A stretch of 7,119 bases of DNA from an uncultured Xanthobacteraceae bacterium (GTDB lineage Bacteria > Pseudomonadota > Alphaproteobacteria > Rhizobiales > Xanthobacteraceae), in assembly GCA_955652195.1 (NCBI GenBank), contig CATPBC010000184.1:1-7119 (forward strand), given 5' to 3'. Position numbers and translations under genes: made by a program. The first letter of the stretch is position 1; every line of letters starts with the position of its first letter. Under the pieces are notes generated by a model. That model did no database searches. It saw only the letters and a list, made by a program, of their open reading frames with translations, and was not told the origin of the DNA. This document shows, piece by piece, positions 1-5,585 of the stretch.

Positions 1-150
1 GACGAGGCGGGTCGGCTGGAATACGCCGGCTTTCATCATCAACATCAGCGCCGTGCCCCCGGCAACGGGCCGGATCGTCGCCTCCTGCGGATCGAGCATC
101 GCGATCGCGGCTTGCAGCGAAGTCGGCTCGGCCATTTCGAAGGCAATCAT
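1..150 (-). CDS. Molybdenum-hydroxylase FAD-binding subunit (CoxM/XdhB type), 5' part only
   Basis: Only the first 50 residues are present; the gene runs off the left edge. The protein begins MIAFEMAEPTSLQAAIAML, followed by AGGTALMLMMKAG at residues 30-42 and QPTRLV at 45-50. This matches the start of the FAD domain of xanthine dehydrogenase/CO dehydrogenase medium subunits: a P-x-SLxEA helix, then the AGGTxLLxxMK flavin loop, then P-xx-LV. In the family this subunit passes electrons from the Mo/2Fe-2S subunits through FAD to an acceptor, in the cytoplasm. The partner subunits would lie beyond the left edge. The ATG at 148-150 is chosen because it gives the usual short lead-in to the domain; Met6 is an alternative. 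It starts 26 bp after the deacetylase-fold gene on the same strand, so co-transcription is likely. The family is fairly secure; the substrate cannot be told from this fragment. Confidence 0.8.
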   Translation of the reverse strand, partial: MIAFEMAEPTSLQAAIAMLDPQEATIRPVAGGTALMLMMKAGVFQPTRLV

Positions 151-176
151 GCAAGAATTTCCATCGTTTCCGCCGT

Positions 177-1013
177 CTAATCCGCCGCCATGACTAACAC
201 GTGATCGGCAATTTCGGCGCGCGTGGCGACCCAGATGTCAGGTGACGACATCGCTTGCTCGACGATCTTCTCGTAAAAGTACGCGCCGCGATGATGGCCA
301 AAAATATGCGCATGGCTGGTCACATCGATGATGCGAACCTCGTCGCTTGCGCGCGCGACCTCGATCACCTCATTGTAGGACTCGAGCATCAAGCGCGGCG
401 GATGGCCGTACTTCATGGCGGGCATGTCGTTGACGTCGTACGACAGTGGAATGGCCACGATCCGATTGTTTCCATAATTGATGACATACGGAAGATCGAC
501 ATTGAACACATCGCCATACCAGCGGTAACCGGCCTCGGCGAGGAGCTTGGCCGTAGACGGTTTCGATGTGCCGCGCGGCGATAGCCAGCCGCGCACCGGT
601 TTTCCGGAGGCCTCGGCAAGAAGCTTGGAGCATCGTGCGATGTTTCGCCGCTCCTCATCCTCAGACAGAAGCGCCGGGATCACATCCATGGCGTAGGAAT
701 GCGACAACACCTCGTGGCCGTCCTCCGCGACGGCGCGCACCGTCGTGGGCGAGCGTTCCGCGATGATTGCATTCACCATCACGCTGGCTTTGGCGCCATG
801 TCGCCCAAGTCCATCCATCAAACGGTGAATGCCGACCTCGACACCGTAAGCGGCCCACGAGATCGCCATCGTGTCGAGCACGCCGGCTGGAAGCGGATTG
901 CCCATCGGGCTGATGCCGGGCGCCTTGCCGTCCGACCAAGCTTCGAGACAGACATTGAACACGACGGCAATGCGTTTGCCGCCGGGCCATACCCAGTCCG
1001 GCATTTTTTGCAT
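177..1013 (-). CDS. PuuE-like polysaccharide-deacetylase-fold hydrolase
   Basis: A 278-residue protein of the CE4/NodB-like fold, closest by motif to the PuuE (cofactor-independent allantoinase) branch. Visible features are WPGGKRIAVVFNVCLEAW at residues 9-26, GHEVLSHSYAMD at 99-110, GWLSPRGTSKPST at 142-154, GDVFNVDLPY at 167-176, PLSYDVNDM at 189-197 and SHAHIFGHH at 233-241. The GW-x-SPR-x-S block, the DLPY segment and the DVNDM segment are PuuE-like. Classical CE4 metal ligands are missing: the TFDD motif is replaced by FNVCLE, and the second His of H-x3-H is Asp110. This fits a metal-independent enzyme acting on a C-N bond of a small molecule rather than on a polysaccharide. No signal peptide is seen, so it is probably cytoplasmic. 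The start ATG has GGAGG at 1019-1023 with a 5-base spacer, better than the ATG at Met4. It lies 32 bp after maeB and 26 bp before the Mo-hydroxylase subunit. Allantoinase activity itself is inference. Confidence 0.8.
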   Translation of the reverse strand: MQKMPDWVWPGGKRIAVVFNVCLEAWSDGKAPGISPMGNPLPAGVLDTMAISWAAYGVEVGIHRLMDGLGRHGAKASVMVNAIIAERSPTTVRAVAEDGHEVLSHSYAMDVIPALLSEDEERRNIARCSKLLAEASGKPVRGWLSPRGTSKPSTAKLLAEAGYRWYGDVFNVDLPYVINYGNNRIVAIPLSYDVNDMPAMKYGHPPRLMLESYNEVIEVARASDEVRIIDVTSHAHIFGHHRGAYFYEKIVEQAMSSPDIWVATRAEIADHVLVMAAD

Positions 1014-1045
1014 TTGCGCCTCCGCCGGTCGGGAAAAATCGTGTC

Positions 1046-3322
1046 CTAGGCGCTGACATTGAACGCGGCGATCGCCGCCATGTTGACGAGCTGCGCATCG
1101 TTCGCCGAAAGCGGCACGATCTGCACGGAGCGGTCGAGGCCGACCAGCATGGGACCGATAACGGTAGCGCCGCCAAGCTCCATCAGCATTTTGGTCGAGA
1201 TCGAAGCGGAATGAAACGCCGGCATGATCAGCACGTTAGCAGGCCCGGAAAGTCGGCAGAATGGATAGGCTTCGCGCAATTCCATGTTCAGCGCGACATC
1301 GGCGGCCATTTCGCCGTCATATTCGAAATCGACGCGCTGCTCGTCCAATAGCCGTACCGCTTCCTGCACCCGCTCCGAACGCTCGCCGGCCGGATGGCCG
1401 AAAGTAGAGAATGCGAGCAGCGCGACGCGGGGCTCGTAGCCAAGGTTACGCGCCACCCGCGCCGCCTCGATCGTGATTTCGGCAAGGTCGACGGCCCCGG
1501 GCATCTCGGTGACCGCGGTGTCAGCGACCAGCACGGTGTGGCCCCGCGCCAGAACCATCGAAATGCCCATCACCCGGTGACCGGGCTTTGCATCGATGCA
1601 GCGCCGGACATCTTCCAACGCCACCGAGAAATTGCGCGTGACCCCGGTGACCATCGCATCGGCGTCGCCGAGCGCGACCATGCAGGCGGCGAAGTGATTA
1701 CGGTCCTGGTTGACGAGCCGCTGGCAATCCCGCTGCAGAAAGCCGCGGCGCTGCAGCCGTTCATAAAGGTAGGCGGTATAGGCGGAATTGCGCGACGAAA
1801 TGGCGGCGTTGATGATTTCGATATTGCCGCCAAGCTCGACCCCAAGCGCCGCCGCAGTTTCGCGCACGCGTGGTTCGCGGCCAACCAAAAAAGCCGTTCC
1901 AAGGCTTTGTTGAACGAAAATGGCGGCGGCGCGGATTACCTGCTCCTCTTCGCCCTCGGCGAAAACGACACGTCGCGGTCGCCGGCGCAGTCGTTCGAAA
2001 ACGCCCTGCAGCACGCCGGCGATCGGATCGCGCCGGCTGCGCAGTTGCTGCCGATACGCTTCCATATCCGGGATCGGCCGCCGCGCGACGTTCGACTCCA
2101 TTGCCGCTTTCGCGATCGCCGGTGGAATGTCGGAAATGAGCCGCGGATCGAACGGCACGGGGATGATGTAGTCGGGACCGTATTTCGGGCGCACGCCATA
2201 GGCCACGGCAACTTCGTCGGGAACGTCCTCGCGCGCGAGCGCTGCCAACGCTTGCGCGGCGGCGATCTTCATTTCCATATTGATCGCGCGCGCTCGCACG
2301 TCGAGCGCGCCGCGAAAGATGTAGGGAAAGCCGAGCACGTTATTGATCTGATTCGGATAATCGGATCGGCCCGTCGCCATGATGGCGTCAGAGCGTACCG
2401 CGGCGACCTCCTCAACCGTGATTTCTGGATCGGGATTGGCCATGGCGAAGATGATCGGCTTCGGCGCCATCGACTTCACCATCGTCTGCGTAACCGCGCC
2501 CTTCACCGATAGACCGAAAAACACGTCGGCGCCCGCCAGGGCCTCGGTCAACGTGCGCGCCTTGGTCTTGACGGCAAAGCCCGACTTCCACTGGTTCATG
2601 CCCTCGGTGCGGCCCTCATAGATGACGCCCTTGGTGTCGCAGAGGACGAGATTTTCCGAACGAAAGCCGATCGCGCGAAGAAGTTCGAGACAGGCTATGC
2701 CGGCCGCCCCGGCGCCGTTGCAAACGAGCTTGGTCGTTGCAACCTCACGTCCCGTAAGCTCCAAGGCATTGATCAGCCCGGCCGCGGCGATGATCGCGGT
2801 GCCGTGCTGATCATCGTGGAAAACCGGCACGTCGAGCAGTTCGCGCAGCCTCTGCTCGATGATGAAACATTCCGGCGCCTTGATATCTTCCAGATTGATT
2901 CCGCCCCAGCCCTTGCCGAGCAGTTTGACGCAATTGATGAACTCGTCGGGGTCCTCGGTGGAGACTTCGAGATCGATGGAATCGATATCAGCAAAACGTT
3001 TGAACAGGACCGCCTTGCCTTCCATCACCGGCTTGGCGGCCAAGGCGCCGCGATTGCCCAGGCCGAGGATGGCGGTGCCGTTGGTGATCACCGCGACGAA
3101 ATTGCCCTTGGTCGTGTAGTCGTAGGCTTTACTCTCATCTTCAGCGATGGCGAGGACCGGAACCGCGACGCCTGGCGAATAGGCCAGCGAAAGATCGCGC
3201 TGCGTGGCCATCGGCTTGGTGGCGACGACTTCGAGTTTTCCCGGCCGGCCTTGGCTGTGAAATAGCAGAGCTTCCTGATCGGTGAAGGTCGGACGCTGCG
3301 TGCCGCCGTTTTTGGCCGCCAT
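1046..3322 (-). CDS. maeB: Malic enzyme with phosphotransacetylase-like C-terminal domain (MaeB family)
   Basis: A 758-residue chimeric malic enzyme, matching the usual length of about 760. It oxidatively decarboxylates malate to pyruvate with NAD(P)+ in the cytoplasm, feeding gluconeogenesis, NADPH and acetyl-CoA supply. The malic N-terminal domain spans roughly residues 18-155, with LAYSPGVAVP at 46-55, GKAVLFKRFADID at 102-114 and NLEDIKAPECF at 143-153. The nucleotide-binding domain spans roughly 160-400, with FHDDQHGTAI at 168-177, CNGAGAAGIA at 201-210 and AMANPDPE at 293-300. From about 430 to the end there is a phosphotransacetylase-like domain (VVFAEGEEEQVIRAA at 452 onward; MPAFHSAS near the C-terminus), which in the family is regulatory and senses acetyl-CoA. 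The ORF is open for 28 further codons upstream, but those encode a 13-bp repeat out of codon phase, and family members start close to this M-A-x-K-N-G-x-TQRPTFTDQEALLFHSQGRPGK block, so ATG 3320-3322 is preferred. NADP versus NAD preference is not decided by the sequence. Residue 91 is Arg in GLGNRGALAAKP, where I would expect Leu. Confidence 0.95.
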   Translation of the reverse strand: MAAKNGGTQRPTFTDQEALLFHSQGRPGKLEVVATKPMATQRDLSLAYSPGVAVPVLAIAEDESKAYDYTTKGNFVAVITNGTAILGLGNRGALAAKPVMEGKAVLFKRFADIDSIDLEVSTEDPDEFINCVKLLGKGWGGINLEDIKAPECFIIEQRLRELLDVPVFHDDQHGTAIIAAAGLINALELTGREVATTKLVCNGAGAAGIACLELLRAIGFRSENLVLCDTKGVIYEGRTEGMNQWKSGFAVKTKARTLTEALAGADVFFGLSVKGAVTQTMVKSMAPKPIIFAMANPDPEITVEEVAAVRSDAIMATGRSDYPNQINNVLGFPYIFRGALDVRARAINMEMKIAAAQALAALAREDVPDEVAVAYGVRPKYGPDYIIPVPFDPRLISDIPPAIAKAAMESNVARRPIPDMEAYRQQLRSRRDPIAGVLQGVFERLRRRPRRVVFAEGEEEQVIRAAAIFVQQSLGTAFLVGREPRVRETAAALGVELGGNIEIINAAISSRNSAYTAYLYERLQRRGFLQRDCQRLVNQDRNHFAACMVALGDADAMVTGVTRNFSVALEDVRRCIDAKPGHRVMGISMVLARGHTVLVADTAVTEMPGAVDLAEITIEAARVARNLGYEPRVALLAFSTFGHPAGERSERVQEAVRLLDEQRVDFEYDGEMAADVALNMELREAYPFCRLSGPANVLIMPAFHSASISTKMLMELGGATVIGPMLVGLDRSVQIVPLSANDAQLVNMAAIAAFNVSA

Positions 3323-3351
3323 CTCGATCGCCTGCCGGTGAATGAATGCGC

Positions 3352-3416
3352 TAAAGCAAAGCCCCAATGCAAAGCCCGAAAGCAAAGCCTCAAAGCAAAG
3401 CCCCAAAGTGAAAGCC
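3352..3416. repeat. 13-bp tandem repeat, about five copies
   Basis: Four units with an exact 13-base period run from 3352 to 3403, followed by a fifth diverged unit with a one-base insertion to about 3416. The plus-strand consensus is CAAAGCAAAGCCC; units are TAAAGCAAAGCCC, CAATGCAAAGCCC, GAAAGCAAAGCCT, CAAAGCAAAGCCC and CAAAGTGAAAGCC. The repeat lies 29-94 bases upstream of the chosen maeB start and would form most of its 5' leader if the candidate promoter at 3424-3453 is used. A period of 13 is not a multiple of three, which argues against it being coding. Confidence 0.9.
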
Positions 3417-3423
3417 AGATGGA

Positions 3424-3453
3424 ACTTTAGCGAAAGCCGCGCCCCATACTCAA
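3424..3453 (-). promoter_or_regulatory. Candidate sigma70-type promoter for maeB
   Basis: On the minus strand, TTGAGT (3448-3453) and TAAAGT (3424-3429) are separated by 18 bases; each matches the consensus hexamer at 4 of 6 positions. Transcription would start about 95 bases before the maeB ATG, and the leader would contain the 13-bp repeats. This is pattern matching only; alphaproteobacterial promoters are often degenerate. Confidence 0.3.
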
Positions 3454-3573
3454 GGACCTCCGCCGTTGCCCTTCATGCAACCGCCGCGTCCAAGCGTCGC
3501 CGCTGGCAATCACCGTTGCGGAGGACCGGCCGCAGCCGCGGCGACGCCATGCCTCGCCGCGCAGCCAAATGCA

Positions 3574-3602
3574 TTGAACTCGCGGGCGCGTGGGGGTAAT
3601 GG
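3574..3602 (+). promoter_or_regulatory. Weak candidate promoter for the 105-residue membrane protein gene
   Basis: TTGAAC at 3574-3579 is followed after 17 bases by TAATGG at 3597-3602. The -35 match is fair and the -10 match poor. The position, about 40 bases before the start codon, is reasonable, but the call rests on little. Confidence 0.2.
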
Positions 3603-3623
3603 CTGACTCTCACCGAGCCAGCC
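3601..3623 (+). other. Short hairpin in the leader of the 105-residue protein gene
   Basis: GGCTGACTC and GAGCCAGCC pair around a TCACC loop: eight base pairs with one A-C mismatch. It ends 21 bases before the start codon and has no following T-run, so it is not an obvious terminator. Its function is unknown, and such short stems occur by chance in GC-rich DNA. Confidence 0.3.
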
Positions 3624-3625
3624 GC

Positions 3626-3636
3626 CTGCCCTGCAG
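3626..3636. promoter_or_regulatory. CTGC-N3-GCAG palindrome, possible PhaR-type operator
   Basis: The sequence CTGCCCTGCAG lies 8 bases before the start codon of the 105-residue membrane protein gene. It has the form CTGC-N3-GCAG, which I recall as the operator described for PhaR in Rhodobacter sphaeroides. phaR itself is about 2.5 kb downstream. I found no other copy on reading the window, including the phaR-phaA intergenic region. One 8-base-specified site in 7 kb could easily be chance. Confidence 0.25.
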
Positions 3637-3644
3637 TCAGCGTC

Positions 3645-3962
3645 ATGATCAGATTTTTGTTTCGATTTATCGGCCTCTGCCTGCTTGCCACGGCGTTCGT
3701 GCTCTTCGTCTATGACGGCACGAAATCCATCGCCAACCATGACCTCCTCTACACCAAGCTGGACGATGTATGGGCGATCGTCGATCAGAACAGTCTCAAC
3801 ACCGTGCAGAATTGGCTGAAGCAGAGACTTTCATGGGCATGGGACCCCTATCTGCAGGGCGGCTTTGACTTGCCGGCTTGGGTCGTCGTTGGCATCGCAG
3901 CCACCCTTCTCATCCTGCTGGGACGCAAGAGGAAGCCGCTGATCGGCTACGCGCGCGACTAG
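3645..3962 (+). CDS. Small two-helix membrane protein, uncharacterised
   Basis: A 105-residue protein with a hydrophobic helix at about residues 5-22 (FLFRFIGLCLLATAFVLFV), a YDGTKSIA segment at 23-30, a polar central region (about 31-75) that may lie in the periplasm, and a second helix at about 77-92 (PAWVVVGIAATLLILL). The C-terminus GRKRKPLIGYARD is basic and probably cytoplasmic. I believe similar proteins with the YDGTKSIA and GRK-x-RPLIGYAR blocks are common in Rhizobiales, but I know no function for them. No strong Shine-Dalgarno precedes the ATG; the basic MIRFLFRF start before the first helix supports the choice. mtgA follows 56 bp later on the same strand, so the two may be co-transcribed and the protein may work at the cell envelope; that is inference. 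Confidence 0.8.
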   Translation: MIRFLFRFIGLCLLATAFVLFVYDGTKSIANHDLLYTKLDDVWAIVDQNSLNTVQNWLKQRLSWAWDPYLQGGFDLPAWVVVGIAATLLILLGRKRKPLIGYARD

Positions 3963-4018
3963 GATCGCGATAAGCTCGCACGCTTGCGTCTTCGATCGCA
4001 GCGCAGAGAGGCTTTTTG

Positions 4019-4693
4019 GTGCGACGGCTTGTCAGGGGCTTGGTTATTCTCGCCGTTGCCGTTCTGCTCATTCCCTATGCGATCGCGCCGCTTTATCGGT
4101 TCATCGATCCGGTTTCGACGCCTATGCTGTGGCGCTGGGCCACCGGTAAGCGCGTCCAGCAAATCGTTGTTCCTCTTAATCGCATTGCACCGCCGCTGCG
4201 ACTCGCGGTGATCGTCGCCGAGGACGGCAGCTTTTGCCGCAATCGTGGCGTGGACCTTGGCGCAATTCGCGAGGCGATGCAGCAATCCGATGAGATCGGC
4301 GAGGCACGCGGCGCTTCAACGATTACGCAGCAAACGGCCAAAAATTTGTTCCTATGGGAAGGCCGCAGCTTCATCCGCAAGGCACTCGAATTCCCGCTGG
4401 CGCTCTGGCTCAATCTGGTCTTGCCGAAGCGGCGCGTTCTCGAAATCTATTTAAATATCGCCCAATGGGGACCGAACGGTGAATTCGGGGCCGAAGCCGG
4501 CGCACGTTGGGCGTTTGGCAAATCTGCCCGCGATCTTAATCCATACGAGGCGGCGGAACTGGCGGCGATCCTGCCCAATCCGATTGCGCGCAGCGCCCGG
4601 ATTCCAAGCGTCCTGGTGCGGCGCCTCGCCGCGCTCTATCAGCGGCGGTCGATCGAATTCAGCGGGTTGGATGCCTGCGTGCGTGGGTCTTAA
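4019..4693 (+). CDS. mtgA: Monofunctional peptidoglycan glycosyltransferase (GT51)
   Basis: A 224-residue GT51 enzyme that polymerises lipid II into glycan strands at the inner membrane. One N-terminal membrane anchor (about residues 7-24, LVILAVAVLLIPYAIAPLY) is followed by the transglycosylase domain with no transpeptidase domain, as expected for MtgA. Conserved motifs are AEDGSFCRNRGVD at 67-79 (catalytic Glu68), GASTITQQTAKNLFLW at 98-113, RKALEFPLALWLNLVLPKRRVLEIYLN at 120-146 (split here only by reading; second conserved Glu142) and the AELAAILPNP block at 179-188. GTG 4019 is preferred over the adjacent in-frame TTG 4016 because AGAGAGG (4005-4011) is then 7 bases away rather than 4. 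The His usual in the ED-x2-F-x2-H-x-G motif is Asn75 here. The gene ends 7 bp before the palindromic element; its C-terminal length looks normal. Family assignment is secure. Confidence 0.93.
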   Translation: MRRLVRGLVILAVAVLLIPYAIAPLYRFIDPVSTPMLWRWATGKRVQQIVVPLNRIAPPLRLAVIVAEDGSFCRNRGVDLGAIREAMQQSDEIGEARGASTITQQTAKNLFLWEGRSFIRKALEFPLALWLNLVLPKRRVLEIYLNIAQWGPNGEFGAEAGARWAFGKSARDLNPYEAAELAAILPNPIARSARIPSVLVRRLAALYQRRSIEFSGLDACVRGS

Positions 4694-4700
4694 GCTCTAA

Positions 4701-4781
4701 GGTCAAAACTCATCATTTGCGCGGCCGCGACGCTGGCTCGCGTCCTTTCAGGTTGCAGCGCGGAAATAATGAGTTTTGACC
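4701..4781. repeat. 81-bp imperfect palindromic element
   Basis: GGTCAAAACTCATCATTT at 4701-4718 is repeated in inverted orientation as AAATAATGAGTTTTGACC at 4764-4781, with 17 of 18 bases pairing. Pairing continues to 23-bp arms (4701-4723 and 4759-4781) with two mismatches. The 35-base centre holds an inner stem GACGC/GCGTC at 4729-4733 and 4740-4744. No direct repeat of a target site is evident at its edges. It could be a MITE-like remnant or extragenic palindrome, or serve as a transcription stop for mtgA, though it lacks a trailing T-run. Confidence 0.85.
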
Positions 4782-4805
4782 CTGGCCTAGCGGCCGCCAT
4801 TCTTC

Positions 4806-4811
4806 TATAAG
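4806..4811 (+). promoter_or_regulatory. Candidate -10 box for rpmF
   Basis: TATAAG lies 40 bases before the rpmF start and matches the sigma70 -10 consensus at 5 of 6 positions. No good -35 hexamer is found 16-18 bases upstream; the TTGACC at the end of the palindromic element is 24 bases away, which is too far for a standard promoter. A short stem GCCGC/GCGGC (4811-4815 with 4823-4827) follows in the presumed leader. Confidence 0.3.
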
Positions 4812-4851
4812 CCGCCATCCGAGCGGCAAGATCGCATAGAGGAGAACGACC

Positions 4852-5037
4852 ATGGCCGTGCCGAAAAGAAAAACATCGCCTTCCAGGCGCGGCATGCGGC
4901 GGTCTGCCGACGCGTTGAAGGCCCCGACCTATATCGAGGACAAGGACTCGGGCGAGTTGCGCCGACCACACCACATCGATCTGAAAACCGGGATGTATCG
5001 CGGTCGGCAAGTACTGACCAAAAAATCGGAAACCTGA
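4852..5037 (+). CDS. rpmF: 50S ribosomal protein L32
   Basis: A 61-residue basic protein beginning [22 protein letters not shown], with the central [31 protein letters not shown] region, which is the normal size and pattern of alphaproteobacterial bL32. It is a component of the large ribosomal subunit. The zinc-binding cysteines found in some bacterial L32 proteins are absent, as is usual in this class. A strong Shine-Dalgarno, AGAGGAG at 4838-4844, sits 7 bases before the ATG. The gene follows mtgA on the same strand, separated by the palindromic element, and probably has its own promoter. Confidence 0.96.
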   Translation: MAVPKRKTSPSRRGMRRSADALKAPTYIEDKDSGELRRPHHIDLKTGMYRGRQVLTKKSET

Positions 5038-5048
5038 GTTCTATCCGT

Positions 5049-5067
5049 TGCGCAGCTTGTCTGCGCA
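5049..5067. repeat. Hairpin TGCGCAG-N5-CTGCGCA after rpmF
   Basis: A perfect 7-bp stem with a CTTGT loop begins 11 bases after the rpmF stop codon. Its position suits a terminator, but no T-run follows on either strand. Its stem core GCGCAG/CTGCGC is shared with a second hairpin at 5097-5120. Confidence 0.55.
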
Positions 5068-5096
5068 CGCTCGGAGCCTATACGATCCGAATTCTC

Positions 5097-5120
5097 CAGC
5101 GCAGGATGTCCTCTGCGCTG
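5097..5120. repeat. Hairpin CAGCGCAG-N8-CTGCGCTG
   Basis: A perfect 8-bp stem with an 8-base loop (GATGTCCT), 44 bases before the start of the four-helix membrane protein gene. It has the same GCGCAG/CTGCGC core as the hairpin at 5049-5067, separated by 29 bases. Together they resemble a pair of extragenic palindromes or a dimeric operator; the function is unknown. Confidence 0.55.
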
Positions 5121-5163
5121 CCGCGCGTTCCACAAATACGACTGCGCTTGAGAGAGATGGATC

Positions 5164-5574
5164 ATGTTTGCGCTCGGTTTCCCGCTGCTGCTCATTCCAT
5201 TCGCCATCTACAACATGATCGCGTTTCTCACGCCCGGCGTGAGCTGGACATCAACCGTCACCACCGTGCACATGATGTCGGGCCAGGATTGGGTGCTGAC
5301 CTGGGAGGATATTCTCCTCGCCTTCGCCATTTTCCTGCTCTGGGTCGAGCTGATCAAATCGACCCGCGCCGGCATGCGCAGCGCCATGGATCACGTTCTG
5401 GCGATGGCGCTGTTCATCGTCATGCTGGTCGAGTTTCTTCTGGTGCAACGGGCGGCGACATCGACTTTCTTCCTGCTGATGGCGATCGCCCTGGTCGACG
5501 TGTTGGCTGGTTTTATTGTTGGCATGCGCAGCGCGACGCGGCAGATCGAAGTCGAAGGCGCGGATCGCGCCTGA
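5164..5574 (+). CDS. Four-helix integral membrane protein, uncharacterised
   Basis: A 136-residue, strongly hydrophobic protein. Predicted membrane helices lie at about residues 2-22, 48-65, 75-95 and 99-121, with a short polar loop (residues 24-47, including SWTSTVTTVHMMSGQDW) between the first two and a charged tail ending EVEGADRA. Loop RSAMDH and the repeated GMRSA motif (residues 70-74 and 120-124) flank the third and fourth helices. I recognise no enzymatic or transport motif; I believe homologues occur as conserved hypothetical proteins in Rhizobiales. The ATG is preceded by GAGAGAG about 7-8 bases upstream, supporting the start. It lies 126 bp after rpmF behind two hairpins, and converges with phaR, leaving only 11 bp between stop codons. 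Confidence 0.82.
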   Translation: MFALGFPLLLIPFAIYNMIAFLTPGVSWTSTVTTVHMMSGQDWVLTWEDILLAFAIFLLWVELIKSTRAGMRSAMDHVLAMALFIVMLVEFLLVQRAATSTFFLLMAIALVDVLAGFIVGMRSATRQIEVEGADRA

Positions 5575-5585
5575 AACGAATTGCG

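Larger units (their letters stand above)
3323..3644. other. Divergent intergenic region between maeB and the small membrane protein gene
   Basis: This 322-bp stretch separates maeB (leftward) from the 105-residue membrane protein gene (rightward), so it should hold promoters for both. It contains a 13-bp tandem repeat next to maeB, weak sigma70-like hexamers in both directions, a 23-base hairpin and a CTGC-N3-GCAG palindrome near the rightward start. The open frames crossing it are rich in Arg, Ala and Ser, match no family I know and overlap real genes, so I do not call a gene here. Confidence 0.8.

Noticed and set aside
1394..2512. A 372-codon open frame on the plus strand, antisense to maeB
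   Set aside because: It lies wholly within the well-supported maeB gene, its product is Arg/His-rich with no family resemblance, and long antisense frames are normal opposite GC-rich genes.
3323..3406. A 28-codon N-terminal extension of maeB (MGLCFEALLSGFALGLCF...)
   Set aside because: It is produced by reading through the 13-bp repeat, and family members begin at the M-A-x-K-N-G block used here. Its hydrophobic look is not evidence of a signal peptide.
4721..4797. Two copies of the octamer GCGGCCGC (4721-4728 and 4790-4797)
   Set aside because: They are GC-only palindromes in GC-rich DNA; one is within the palindromic element and one outside, with no shared flanking sequence.
5049..5067. 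Intrinsic terminator for rpmF
   Set aside because: The stem and position fit, but the required T-run after the stem is absent, so it is recorded only as a hairpin.
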